From NCBI GenBank assembly GCA_013396915.1, contig VWZL01000298.1, forward strand, positions 968,695 to 1,032,694: 64,000 bases of DNA. The letters run 5' to 3'. Positions 25,274 to 35,900 of this stretch are shown in pieces. The notes beneath the pieces are model-generated. The model was not told the origin of the DNA. It made no database searches and worked only from the letters and a program-made list of their open reading frames with translations. The stretch comes from Stercorarius parasiticus (taxonomy: Eukaryota > Chordata > Aves > Charadriiformes > Stercorariidae). The position numbers and the translations under genes were made by a program. Numbering within the stretch: position 1 is the first letter of the stretch; each line of letters begins with the position of its first letter.

Positions 25274-26826
25274 GCAACACCTTTTATTTAAAAAAGGTGA
25301 ATTAGCATATTCTGGAAAGTAACAGACCCATGTACAAACTTCTTATTTCACCTGTATTGTAAACCTGATGTATATAGTTTCACCAGACTGAAACAGCCTG
25401 GTGATTCAGCAGCCTCATGCACAGCATGCAATGCTTTAAAGCTTCTTGTTCTGGGACTAGATAGGAACCTGTAAAGTCTGGACTAACCATGAAGCAGGGC
25501 AACCTCCTTGAATCTTTCTGTTTGCCAACTGACACAACAGCTTTATGAGGCAGGAACTGTTCGTCTCACTGCATCATGGCTGAAATTACATGTCACTTCT
25601 GGTTAAAGTAGGCAAGAAAGAGGGACTGTCAGAAAACATAAACATGACACAAGTTGTGTTAGATAACACTACATAAGAGAAAGGATGACAACTTTAAATT
25701 GTCTATTGTGAATATCTATGCAAATTTTCTCTCATCAGTGGGTAGTACTTATCTAAGTTGTTCTTTCTCATTATAGAGTTAGCAACTCCTGCAACCAGCT
25801 GCAGTCACTGCTGGCTGTTCCAACTCATATGTGAAAACACAAGCCTATACTGATAAAAGGCCAGCAGACTATCCAAGTACATCTGCAGCTGCTTTCTAAT
25901 TATTAAAATATTGGAAGCCCAAATATTCCAAAAAGACCAAATCTTGCCAGCCTAGCACCTAAAACCATGAAACTGTTTTTTAAATTGTTAAAACACTGGA
26001 AGCATGGATACCTTTTCACTGCATCCTGGCTCTTGAGGAGGTTACAGTTAAGTGACATGAGCAGTTGATGATTTAAGGAAAAAATCCCACATTTATCTCA
26101 AGGGTCGTAGTGGAGGATGGAGGCTTGGGAACTTTAATGAGAACTGGGAATGACTTCTGTTCCCTCTTCAGCACAGCACCACCACAAACCCTACTTTACT
26201 ACTACTGTTGTCACTGGACGACTACTCCAGCAGAGGAATTCTGTTTGGTGAGAAGAAACCTTTTGGTCCATAGTGTTGCATTTTGAGGCATCACATTATA
26301 GCTATCTGGAAAGTAATAAGATTAGAGGGAATTGAAGCTCTGCAGATGTTTCTGGTGACATTATGCAGATCCAAAGACTGTACTGTGTAATATTTACTTT
26401 TTAAAAAAACATACCACAGGCCCCAAGATATGCTTATGCTCTGTATACAGTACATTGCTCAAGAGACATGTAGTACAATAATTAAGTTCTAGAACCAAAT
26501 GTGAGACTAATCGGTAACTATACTTGCTAAAGAAAAGTTTAAATCTGAACCCCTTGCCAATCTAGATTTCATCTTCTCTGGTAGCAGTGCTAGTGCTTGT
26601 TACCTAATCTTATAAAACTTGACAGTAGACTCATGCACATGTGTGCAAGTAATGGAGGTTTGAGAGAACAACATAGAAAACAAGCATGGGTCACTCTTTG
26701 ACAAAATAATACTAACCAGATTAAATTATTTGCTTTGGAACACAGGAAAAAAAGAAAAAAGGATGTTTCCTTGTAAAAGACCATCTCATGACTTTCTCCA
26801 ACACGTCCCTTTTCCTCATCAGCCCT
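25274..26826. repeat. Duplicated segment, copy 3 (about 1.55 kb)
   Basis: A near-identical repeat of 23236-24788. This copy continues without a break into about 90 bp of unique flank and then the CR1 at about 26915, so it is the copy most likely to represent the true chromosomal order. It carries slightly different variants from copies 1 and 2, at a rate typical of two alleles. Confidence 0.9.
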
Positions 26827-26914
26827 AGTTGCCACATGCTTGCCTTCTGCAAGCTTGGGGATAGTCAGCAAAATTCCCAGGGAAGGCTACTATGCAGGTG
26901 TTCTAAGGCATGAG

Positions 26915-27220
26915 GAGAATCAAGTGAGGGATCAATTAGATATTCACAAGTCCATGGGCCCTGATGGGATGCACCCGAGAGTGCTGAGGGAGCTGGCAGA
27001 AGTCATTGCTGGTCCGCTCTCCATCATCTTTGAAAAGTCCAGGAGAACAGGCGTGGTGCCTGAGGACTGGAGGAAAGCCAATGTCACTCCAGTCTTCAAA
27101 AGAGGCAAGAAGGAGGACCCAGGGAACTACAGGCTGGTCAGCCTCACCTCTATTCCTGGAAAGATGATGGAACAGCTCGTTCTGGGCATCATCTCAAGGC
27201 ATGTGGAGGAAAAGAAAGCT
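26915..27220 (+). mobile_element. CR1 LINE, 5'-truncated, RT N-terminal part
   Basis: Plus-strand CR1. The frame reads GPDGMHPRVLRELAEVIAGP, then an EDWRKANVTPVFKRGKKEDP motif, then GNYRLVSLTSIPGKMMEQL. These are the conserved N-terminal finger/palm motifs of the CR1 ORF2 reverse transcriptase, which primes reverse transcription of its own RNA at a nicked target. The endonuclease domain and ORF1 are absent, as in most genomic CR1 copies. The element runs into the 876-bp gap and resumes at 28097. A GAGAA at 26915-26919 matches GAGAA at 28191-28195 and may be a short target-site duplication. The reading frame here is open up to the gap. Confidence 0.93.
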
Positions 27221-28096
27221 NNNNNNNNNNNNNNNNNNNNNNNNNNNNNNNNNNNNNNNNNNNNNNNNNNNNNNNNNNNNNNNNNNNNNNNNNNNNNNNN
27301 NNNNNNNNNNNNNNNNNNNNNNNNNNNNNNNNNNNNNNNNNNNNNNNNNNNNNNNNNNNNNNNNNNNNNNNNNNNNNNNNNNNNNNNNNNNNNNNNNNNN
27401 NNNNNNNNNNNNNNNNNNNNNNNNNNNNNNNNNNNNNNNNNNNNNNNNNNNNNNNNNNNNNNNNNNNNNNNNNNNNNNNNNNNNNNNNNNNNNNNNNNNN
27501 NNNNNNNNNNNNNNNNNNNNNNNNNNNNNNNNNNNNNNNNNNNNNNNNNNNNNNNNNNNNNNNNNNNNNNNNNNNNNNNNNNNNNNNNNNNNNNNNNNNN
27601 NNNNNNNNNNNNNNNNNNNNNNNNNNNNNNNNNNNNNNNNNNNNNNNNNNNNNNNNNNNNNNNNNNNNNNNNNNNNNNNNNNNNNNNNNNNNNNNNNNNN
27701 NNNNNNNNNNNNNNNNNNNNNNNNNNNNNNNNNNNNNNNNNNNNNNNNNNNNNNNNNNNNNNNNNNNNNNNNNNNNNNNNNNNNNNNNNNNNNNNNNNNN
27801 NNNNNNNNNNNNNNNNNNNNNNNNNNNNNNNNNNNNNNNNNNNNNNNNNNNNNNNNNNNNNNNNNNNNNNNNNNNNNNNNNNNNNNNNNNNNNNNNNNNN
27901 NNNNNNNNNNNNNNNNNNNNNNNNNNNNNNNNNNNNNNNNNNNNNNNNNNNNNNNNNNNNNNNNNNNNNNNNNNNNNNNNNNNNNNNNNNNNNNNNNNNN
28001 NNNNNNNNNNNNNNNNNNNNNNNNNNNNNNNNNNNNNNNNNNNNNNNNNNNNNNNNNNNNNNNNNNNNNNNNNNNNNNNNNNNNNNNNNNNNNNNN
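27221..28096. other. Assembly gap (876 N) inside a CR1 element
   Basis: 876 consecutive N. CR1 sequence abuts both sides in the same orientation, so the missing bases are most likely the RT palm, thumb and C-terminal part of one CR1. Open frames drawn across the gap are not meaningful. Confidence 0.97.
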
Positions 28097-28192
28097 GCGT
28101 TCCTGTGCAACCTGCTCTAGGTGATCCTGCTCTGGCAGGTGGGTTGGACTAGATGATCTCCAGAGGTCCCTTCCAACCCTATGATTCTATGA
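28097..28192 (+). mobile_element. CR1 LINE 3' end
   Basis: Contains the characteristic CR1 3' untranslated terminus: GGTGGGTTGGACTAGATGAT, CCCTTCCAACC and the terminal ATGATTCTATGA octamer-type tail at 28181-28192. It is in the same orientation as the RT fragment before the gap, so the two are one insertion of about 1.28 kb if the gap length is right. Confidence 0.95.
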
Positions 28193-28225
28193 GAACTCTA
28201 TGACACATTTAAGCATTAGAAAAAG

Positions 28226-28253
28226 ATATATATATATATACACACACATATAT
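28226..28253. repeat. Compound (TA)n(CA)n microsatellite
   Basis: A run of TA dinucleotides passing into CACACACA and back to TATATA, directly downstream of the CR1 insertion. The paralogous site at about 35487-35512 has an A-rich run instead. Confidence 0.85.
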
Positions 28254-31200
28254 GAAAACTTGTTACATGTTACCTCCGTAACTACACATTACCTCCACTG
28301 TGTTATGTTGCCACTGTACGTCAACATTCATTAACACAGAGTGACAAAGAAAGATTTTTGTGAGATTTATGAAGTTCTGGTTGGAACATAGCCCATGGCC
28401 CCCAGTGCAGGAGCTGCTTCCGTCTCACATAATTAAAAAAAAAAGGAATGTGCAGTGCATTCCCTTGGAACAAGGAACGCAGCTCCACTGGAGCCCATGG
28501 AGTTGTCAGATGAACAGTCAGCCCCAAAATGTTGGTATTAGTGTAGAAGTCAGGCTGAAGGAGTTGGAGGCTGGAGTCGGTGTGCTCTTCCTGGTGCTGG
28601 GTGTTTCATCCTGCAAAAAGCTCTTGCTCCATTGGACCCTAGAGTTGGAACTTGGTGCAATATTGTCAGGTCATGAAGTTCCATTACAAGTCAGGGATTT
28701 TTCCATTGGTTTGGCTTTCTACAGAATGTTTTGATTTTCATTGTGCATATAGCCGGTACAAATAGCCAGCCAGTGCTAGGGCAAGAGACCAGGAAGCAAA
28801 TTAGATTAGTAGAAGGAGCAACTGTTGCATGAGGGGAAGGTTGCTGACCTCTGAGCAGCTGATCCTGTGGGAAACACTGTCCTACCAGCCAAAGCAAATT
28901 GCACTTGGCTTTCAGGTGAGAGGTACAGGCCCTTCTCACCTACCCTGGTAAAGACCGCAGTTCTTTACCTAGCAGGGTTAAAGAAGGAGCTTAAGCAAGT
29001 GCAACATGGCTTTAGACAGAACATGTGAGTGAAGGACTTTTCCAGGAACGGCTCTGTGCAGCTGGCATAGAATGGCTGATTCCTGTCCCCCAGCCTGCTG
29101 CAATGGGAAAGTAGAGAGGGATCTGGTGAGACCTACGTGGTCATAGGGACCTGCTCTCTGGGAGAGCTCCCACACTGCGTGGATGCAGATGTTTGGAGAA
29201 AGCACAGCTCTACACCATTTGCTTCTGGTGTTTCTGCAAAACTGAAACATGGATGAAACACATGCACTAAACATATCTGGTGCTTCAGGCTTTTCACCGT
29301 GTGAGCCTACTTGCTTAGGCTACTGTGAGCTTCTGATTCAAGAGTCTAGCACTGGGCTTCCAGGGGTACCCAAAAGATGGATTTCAGGTTCTAAAAAGAT
29401 CATACTTTGGATTTACAGTAGTCACACCTCTTTTTACCAAACATGCTACCTGCTTCAAGGACTGCATATGTGTAGTGTACAAACTGTAATATCTCAGTTT
29501 TCCCTGAGAAATCACCCCCCTGACTTGCTAAGCCAACATTTCTGCACCATTATTCTAGCTAGGACCACAGATCTTGGCCCAAGCATCTGGGCCATCTCTT
29601 GATGGGTGTTCTGTCATTGCAAGCACCTCTTCCTCCTCAGTTTAAGAGGCTGAGGTGAGGGAGGTAACAGAATACCACCCGAAGGCTGTGGCTTTATTGT
29701 GGTTTTATCTAAGTAATTGAACCAAGGAAAAATGCCCCTTCTATTTCCCAACCTTACCAAGGTGGGTAAGCATCCGCTTGCATCTCTAACAGCAAAATCT
29801 GCTCAGGTAACTTATAAAATAATATGTGCAGCAAGGGTGTAAGAGCAGTCGGTCATGATGTACAGCCACTCAGCCAAGACAGAATTTTCCAAAGCTTTTT
29901 CATTATTACCCTCTGGATACTCTGACCTAACAGGATGTAGCAAGAGAATTAAACTGAGCAGACTGCCAAAATACCTGCTAATTAACTTTTTTAACTTCCT
30001 CCAGTATCAGTCTATGAACAGGATACAGTTTCAAGTAATTAGGCATGAGACCTTTAAAATGTCATTAACTGTTTCATTTTCTAACTGCTCTGTATTAGCT
30101 GAATGCTTTTTGAAGCCCTTGGATTTGTTTGTACTTTGTTAGGGCCTTCCTTTCTGTAGGCAGGAGGAATCTCACATCAATGTCGTGTTCCTAGCTCAGT
30201 TTAAAAGGAGGGATGCTGAGCTTTGCAGAGCAACAGCACAAAACAATTCTGCACAGTGCTAATGCAAACAGATTGTGTAGGTTTCCTTCAACTCAGGGAA
30301 AGCAGGCTGATCTACATACAAGTAAAGACCAAAAAACCCCCATTTTCATACAAAATTATGAAAGGAGCATGGACAGCAATACACACTCTCTGCTACTCAT
30401 TGAACAATTTGCCTGTTTATGGTACTGCTGATTCTGCCAAGAACTGTCTTATAATTCCACAGAAAGCAAGGAAAATTTTAATGTTTTTTATAGATCATTA
30501 GAGAGGTTGGACTTTTATTTTTGCTGGGGAAATTGTGTGATTCAAGACAGTTGTACTATGGCTATACAGCTGTATCGTTTTGCTTCCTGGAGAGAGAAAC
30601 TTTCTCTAGCTCCAAGAGAAATTATTTCCCTTCAAAATAATTTTTGATAGTATTAAGAAACACCTGTTGAACAAAGTGGGGGAGATCCACAACAAAAAAG
30701 GTGCAGGCAGGCAATACAAGAGTACCAGAGATGCATTTGCCAAGCAGGCAGAAAAGCAAACTAGTGTTAGTAGATCTGTGCTGACACTCAGACCTAGTTC
30801 AGTATTTCTCACTTTGGGTACCAAAGTATCTGTTCTTTTAAACTGATGGCAAATTGCTTATAACGTCTGTATATTGCCTTCAAGAGCACAGCAATATCCT
30901 GCATGTTCTCCCACAGTGTAATTTTCTTCCTTACCCAAACCACCTGTTCCGTGCAACAGACTGTAGTACTATCAGCTTTCTTCTGCCCCAAATACCTTGT
31001 ATCTCTTTAAGCATTTATACTACCGTGCTACTTCAAGATGGTATTCAAAGTCCAGATAAACCTGGAATACTATTCAGCTTTAAAAATCTAGAAATAGCAT
31101 ATTGTTTTACTATTTACTTATCTGCTTTTATCTTTAATTTCTATCTCCTTTTATTTTAGCTTTTACAGTAAAAGGTTTGGGGATCTAGCAGTAAGTACAG

Positions 31201-32914
31201 AAGACCTCCCCTCCTTATAGAAACATTACATTCAGTAGTGCATTGACATGATTTCTTTTCTTAAACCGGTTCATGGGTACATTTTCCATCTTGAAGCAAA
31301 GACTCTAGTTTAGCTGTTGCACTAACGTTGGCTCCAGGTTATGACACTGCATAAAGGAAGCCTAAAGAATGAACCCAGGCTAACTCTGAACTTGAAAATG
31401 CAGCTCTAATTCATAGTAAAATCAAATTTATACTCTTCCCACCTCTTATTCTAATTCACAGCTCACCTCATCCAAGCAGAACACAACCACATAATAGCAA
31501 TACTTCACCCAGTCCTCTCTTCCCAGCTATCCAGCTCTGGTGTGACAGTTCTCAGTTTCAAGAACCCCCCCCTTCTCCAGGTGAATATAATTTAGGTTTA
31601 CTACTACCCACAACTCTCCACATCCCTCTTCTTGTTTAGGTAAAGACAGCAGGAGGTTTTATGAGTTTTAATGCTTTGTTATATAAAGCACACCAATAGA
31701 TAAGGTATTATAATAATGTATTCTCCAAGGTCATGAAGTTTCTATCTCATTGCTCAAACAGCGGGTTGAGTGCTGTGTTCCAGTTCCTCTCTTTAATCAG
31801 GATGAGTCTGAGGTTCTTTCTGATCTTTATTTACCTATAATAAAATGATACAAAAAGCAGCAAACTGTTGCTTTCTGCAGATTTTTTTGAGGGTCAAGTT
31901 TGCAGGCATTCACTGTCATGCTGGGGAACGTTCCAGCACTGATTTCCTCAGGCTAGTTAGGCAGAAGAAAAGAGGTGGAAGTAGCCAGCAAGGCCACTTT
32001 CCAAAGCCCGCCCCCACATTAGCTTTCTACAGCCATCCCATTGCACTGCTCAGGCATCCTCAACTTTGCCCTCTATGCTGCATTGAACTGTCCATTACAA
32101 AAATACCCACTCGTTGTCACTAAACTGCTGTCCTTCTTTCCTTCCATACTTCACCTCAAAGATAAGCCATCACAAAATAAATCACTCCTCCTACAATAAC
32201 ACTCCATATCAACAAATTCCTACATGAAAACTTCCACATTTCCCCTAAGAGGCCTATAAAACCTACAGAGAAACCAAAATGTGCTAGGTTCACAACACCA
32301 GAACAATCCAACGGTTGGTGCAAAGTTAATATGAATGTGTGGTCCAATTTTGTTGCTGTGTGTTACAGCAGAATTGGGTCTCAAAGTTTTTAAGTGTATA
32401 CCTTGCGGATTGACACGGTATTTTATTGAGTAATCAGTGCTTTTTCCCTGGTAACGTAACTGTGCAGCAAATATTTTGTGATGGGAAAAGCTAGAATTGC
32501 TATCTTCCAACTATTGTGCAGTGAAAATGAGAATATAAATTATCTCGTATGTAGAAGCAGGGTAAAAACTAACACCTTGCCAGGGAAATTTTATACTCAT
32601 CAGTCCCTACTTTTATTTCATAAGAAAAATGCCATGTCTTCTATAATAGGAGGAGGAGGAAACTCTAGTCCTGGCTGCAAGGGTCCACCAGATGTGACAC
32701 TGGGGAAGAAAGGGTGAGACTGAGCATTGACTAGGACAGCCATGACACCTAGACTTATGAAACACTGGTGGGAGTGCTAAAAAAAACCCAGCCATGATTC
32801 TAAGCATCTCTACCTACAAGGTCCCCAATTTGAGTGAGCTGTATCAAGAAGCATAAAAGGAAAGAAGACACCTGCGTACTAGGTAGGAGAGGAGACCAGG
32901 GGATCTGAGGCACC
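28254..32914. other. Unique sequence; first part paralogous to about 35.5-35.9 kb
   Basis: The first 200 bp or so (to about 28470) aligns, with divergence, to 35515-35720. The clearest anchor is the GACAAAGAAAG...TTTATGAAGTTCTG block at 28342-28378, matching AACAAAGAAATG...TTTATGAAGTTCTG at 35635-35671. Beyond this I see unique AT-rich DNA with only unrecognised open frames, the longest being 124 codons at 28360-28734 plus. No gene is called. Confidence 0.5.
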
Positions 32915-33540
32915 TTGATGTGTCCTCCTGAGAGGCCATCATGTTTCCCACCAAAATCACATCACAGTCCTTGCCAACACCTTGCCGATACACTGCCTCT
33001 ACCTCAGTGTTTCTCATGTAAACCCTGTTGCTGCCCCCTCAGAGACATCTCGGTGCTTCCGCCCACACCCTGGTGCAGTGCTGCCCCGGTGTTCCCCACC
33101 CGAGCCTCAAGCCCTGTCCAGGGTCACCTCAGGGCTGGCCCTCTGCCCCTGTGGGCAGCCTGGGGCAGGCTCCTGCCCCTCCGCAGCCATGGGATCTTTC
33201 CCACCTCAGACCCAACCCAGCTGAGCCTCTGTGGGACCCTGCTGGAGGACTTAGTCCCCATCATGGGCCTGAAGAGCACTGGCCCCACAACTCATCCCCT
33301 TCCTACAAGCCAGCCCTGATGGGGATCCCTGCAGCCCATGCCCCTGCTTGCAGAGCTCCAGTTTCTCCATTCCCTGTGGATCCAGGGACCGTGCCTCCTC
33401 CATGCCCCCAGCAGCCTGTCCGTGACCCATGGCAGGCCTCAGTGCTAAGGCCATACCCTCTCAGTGACACCCCTGGGCACGCTGCACCACCACCACCATG
33501 TTGCTTCTTCCTCATAAGTAAGGTGATTTTATGTTGGGAT
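32915..33540. other. GC-rich island of unknown origin
   Basis: A sharp switch from AT-rich DNA to C-rich, proline-codon-rich sequence of about 600 bp, ending just before a CR1 stub. Overlapping frames of 134, 80 and 174 codons on plus (32915-33319, 32982-33224, 33028-33552) and 67-70 codons on minus are all open. This is expected when stops are depleted by high GC. CpG is scarce despite the GC content, so it is not a typical CpG island. I see no clear tandem period. It could be a retroposed fragment, part of an unrecognised repeat, or inserted sequence from a GC-rich microchromosome-like region. Confidence 0.6.
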
Positions 33541-33559
33541 CATGTCACTTAATCGTAAA

Positions 33560-33722
33560 TGCAAAGGACAGAACACTTATGAAGATGATCAAAGGGCTGG
33601 AGCACCTTTCCTACAAAGACAGGCTGAGAGAGTTGGGGTTGTTCAGACTGGAGAGGAGAAGGCTCCGGGGAGACCTTATAGCGGCCTTCCAATACCCGAA
33701 GGGGGCCTACAAGAAAGCTGGG
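33560..33722 (+). mobile_element. CR1 LINE fragment cut by a single-N join
   Basis: Encodes [20 protein letters not shown], then the [21 protein letters not shown] motif, the conserved C-terminal region of CR1 ORF2. It corresponds closely to the 56-kb copy (MKMIRGLEHLCYEDRLRELG). The frame is intact up to the N at 33723, and the sequence after the N is not CR1. The remaining C-terminus, 3' UTR and tail are therefore missing from the assembly or deleted. Confidence 0.92.
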
Positions 33723-33723
33723 N
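33723..33723. other. Single-N contig join within CR1
   Basis: One N directly after CAAGAAAGCTGGG of a CR1. The next base starts AT-rich unique DNA with no CR1 3' end. The placeholder is likely far too short for what is missing. Confidence 0.85.
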
Positions 33724-35079
33724 TATTTTATTCTTATTTCTGAATTTATTTTGCACGGGAGCCGAAGTAAGTGAATTCTACATGCCAGAAGAGGCCCTCA
33801 TGCCAGGTACCAAATCTACTAGCAGAAAGGGCCAGGATCAGCTCTTGTGTGTAAGAAAACATGGAATTTTTATACATTTGATTTAGGTCTCTCCTTTTCC
33901 TTGCCTGTACCTGTTCCAAGCATGAAGTTACTAGTGTTCAGAGAGCTCCGTAGTGGCTAAAGATCCTCCTCTCTGAACCACTATAACAATGGCATCATTT
34001 TGAGAGGGTGATCAGATTTATTTTTAATGTGGATAATCAGCATGCATTTCCTTTTTCTCAGAAGCAGCTGAACCATCTGGGCTGAGATTTCCCTCCCCCA
34101 AGCCTCTATGCTTGAGACAGATGCTTGAGTGGAGAAGTTTAGCTTAAATAATTGCTGTTTAGCAAAAGCATACGCTATTGGGGAAAAAGACAAACCAAGG
34201 CTCTTACAATGTCTGGTAATTTTGGTAAAGGGTGCTAGTAGGCCAGCACATAAGCACATTATGAATAGATGACTTTGTCTCTCTTTGTACACCCTTATGG
34301 CTGAGAGGCAGGCAGATGAGGGAGAGGATAGGACAAGTGTCCTTGTGCAGAAAATCAACAGGAGATCAGGCAAGTCCTGGTCTCTGGGTACATGCTTTTA
34401 CCGTCTTCAGAAGAGAGAGGTAATGGCAGGCAGCACTTCACATTATGTTGAAGTGTTTCGTTCTCTCCTCCTCCAGGTTACTTATACTTTTTCTTTAATT
34501 CTGTAGCCTGCTATAAAGGCTGAGTTGCTGAATTGCAGTCTCCCATTGACAAAAGGACGCCATGTTAATCACCCATTAATGCCTCTAAGGGTAATGAGCA
34601 CAGCCCACTAAAAACATACATGTAGCCACATTAGCCATGTGAAAAGCCACTGGCTTTTTCACTTTTCCTCTGAGTTTCTGCCATTTTCATTGTTCCTTGT
34701 AGTTGCATTGTAGGTGCATTGGCTGATCTGTACCAGTTGAAACTGGACCATTTCCCCGACATTTGGCTTGGTTTCTTCATGACGTTTGGCTCGGTGTCTT
34801 CATGATATCATTGCCAACGGAACGCTTCCTGCTCTTGCTGTTATGTACCAACAAATGACAGCGATAAAAGGATATGTGCAATTACTGAGCACACTGTAGA
34901 AGGGAACTGGATGTAGGCACTAGCCCTTAACTGAGCTTTCTTGATTTGTTACCTTCTTAGGTGTACCTAGCATACACAGAGAATTAAAACAGTTTTTCAG
35001 TGAAGCTATGAAAAAATATTCCTATTAACCACTCTAACAGAAGAAAAAAATGATGTTTCACTAAAGGCTAGTTAGCATG
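33724..35079. other. AT-rich unique sequence, no gene recognised
   Basis: No mobile element recognised. A 130-codon minus frame (33981-34373) and a 73-codon plus frame (34285-34506) overlap and have no recognisable domains. Confidence 0.4.
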
Positions 35080-35900
35080 AAGCATCATCGGTGGCAACTC
35101 TAACACATTTTGACTGGTGAAGGTCTCAGCAGAAAACTTAATAGCAGATTTGTGCACAAGCACAAATCTGTGCATGTGTAACGCAATTGATATTTCAATG
35201 AGCAGCACAGCACAAACCAAGAAGAGTGTATGTTATTCCTAACAGTAACAAGATAATACTAAGAAGACAAGATTGACTTAGATGTCACACTTTGAAAAAC
35301 AGAGAAAATAGCCATTACCTTGTAAAAAGCCTTGTAAATTTCTGCTCCATCCCCCTTTTTGCACTAAGACTGATTTTCCACATGCTCATCTTTGAAGGCT
35401 TGGGGATAGCCAGAAAATTCCCCACTGAGGGATACTGTGCAGGTGGACAAGTGCACGAGAACGCTATGATGCATTTAAGCACTATTTAAAAAAATAATTA
35501 AAAAAAATATATGGAAACGACATGTTGGTATATGCTGTAACTTTTGACATCTTGCCTTTGTTACGGCGTGTTTCCTCCTTGTCACACCTAGTGTTATGCT
35601 GCATGCATGTTACTATTAAGACAGAAGACAGAATAACAAAGAAATGTTTTAGTGAGGTTTATGAAGTTCTGCTGGGTTGGACCCCACTTTTCCCAAGGCA
35701 AGAACTACTCCTGTTCCTTTTGTCTGGCTCAGGATCATTCTCCTTCTGTACATCAGTTCTCTATAGCAATAATAGCCCATTTGGACACATAAACAAAAAA
35801 AATTCTGGGGCTGCACTGAGACTGACCCATGATAGATTAACATGCTATAGCTCCTTCCTGGCCCGAGCATGCCATTATTATTGCTGTAAAGAAAATCTCA
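35080..35900. repeat. Old paralogous copy of the 26.5-28.5 kb region, lacking the CR1
   Basis: Diverged but collinear blocks match the sequence either side of the 27-kb CR1. These are ATAATACTAA (35254 versus 26706), CCTTGTAAAA (35319 versus 26770), CCACATGCT (35379 versus 26832), GCTTGGGGATAG (35398 versus 26853), TGTGCAGGTG/TATGCAGGTG, GAGAA followed by a CTATGA-type and CATTTAAGCA block (35457 versus 28191), and the TTTATGAAGTTCTG block (35658). The CR1 is absent, with GAGAA present once at 35457-35461. This marks a segmental or repeat-family duplication older than the CR1 insertion. Confidence 0.75.
35145..35170. repeat. Perfect 11-bp hairpin with 4-nt loop
   Basis: CAGATTTGTGC (35145-35155) and GCACAAATCTG (35160-35170) are exact reverse complements around ACAA. 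A DNA cruciform or short RNA hairpin is possible. It is too short for a precursor microRNA and has no terminator context in a eukaryote. Confidence 0.85.

Noticed and set aside
26840..28124. Very long frames (300-426 codons) across the N gap
   Set aside because: Most of their length is unknown bases. Only the CR1 RT part before the gap is real sequence.
33028..33552. 174-codon proline-rich plus frame
   Set aside because: It sits in C-rich sequence where stop codons are rare. Four other frames are also open there and no domain is recognisable.
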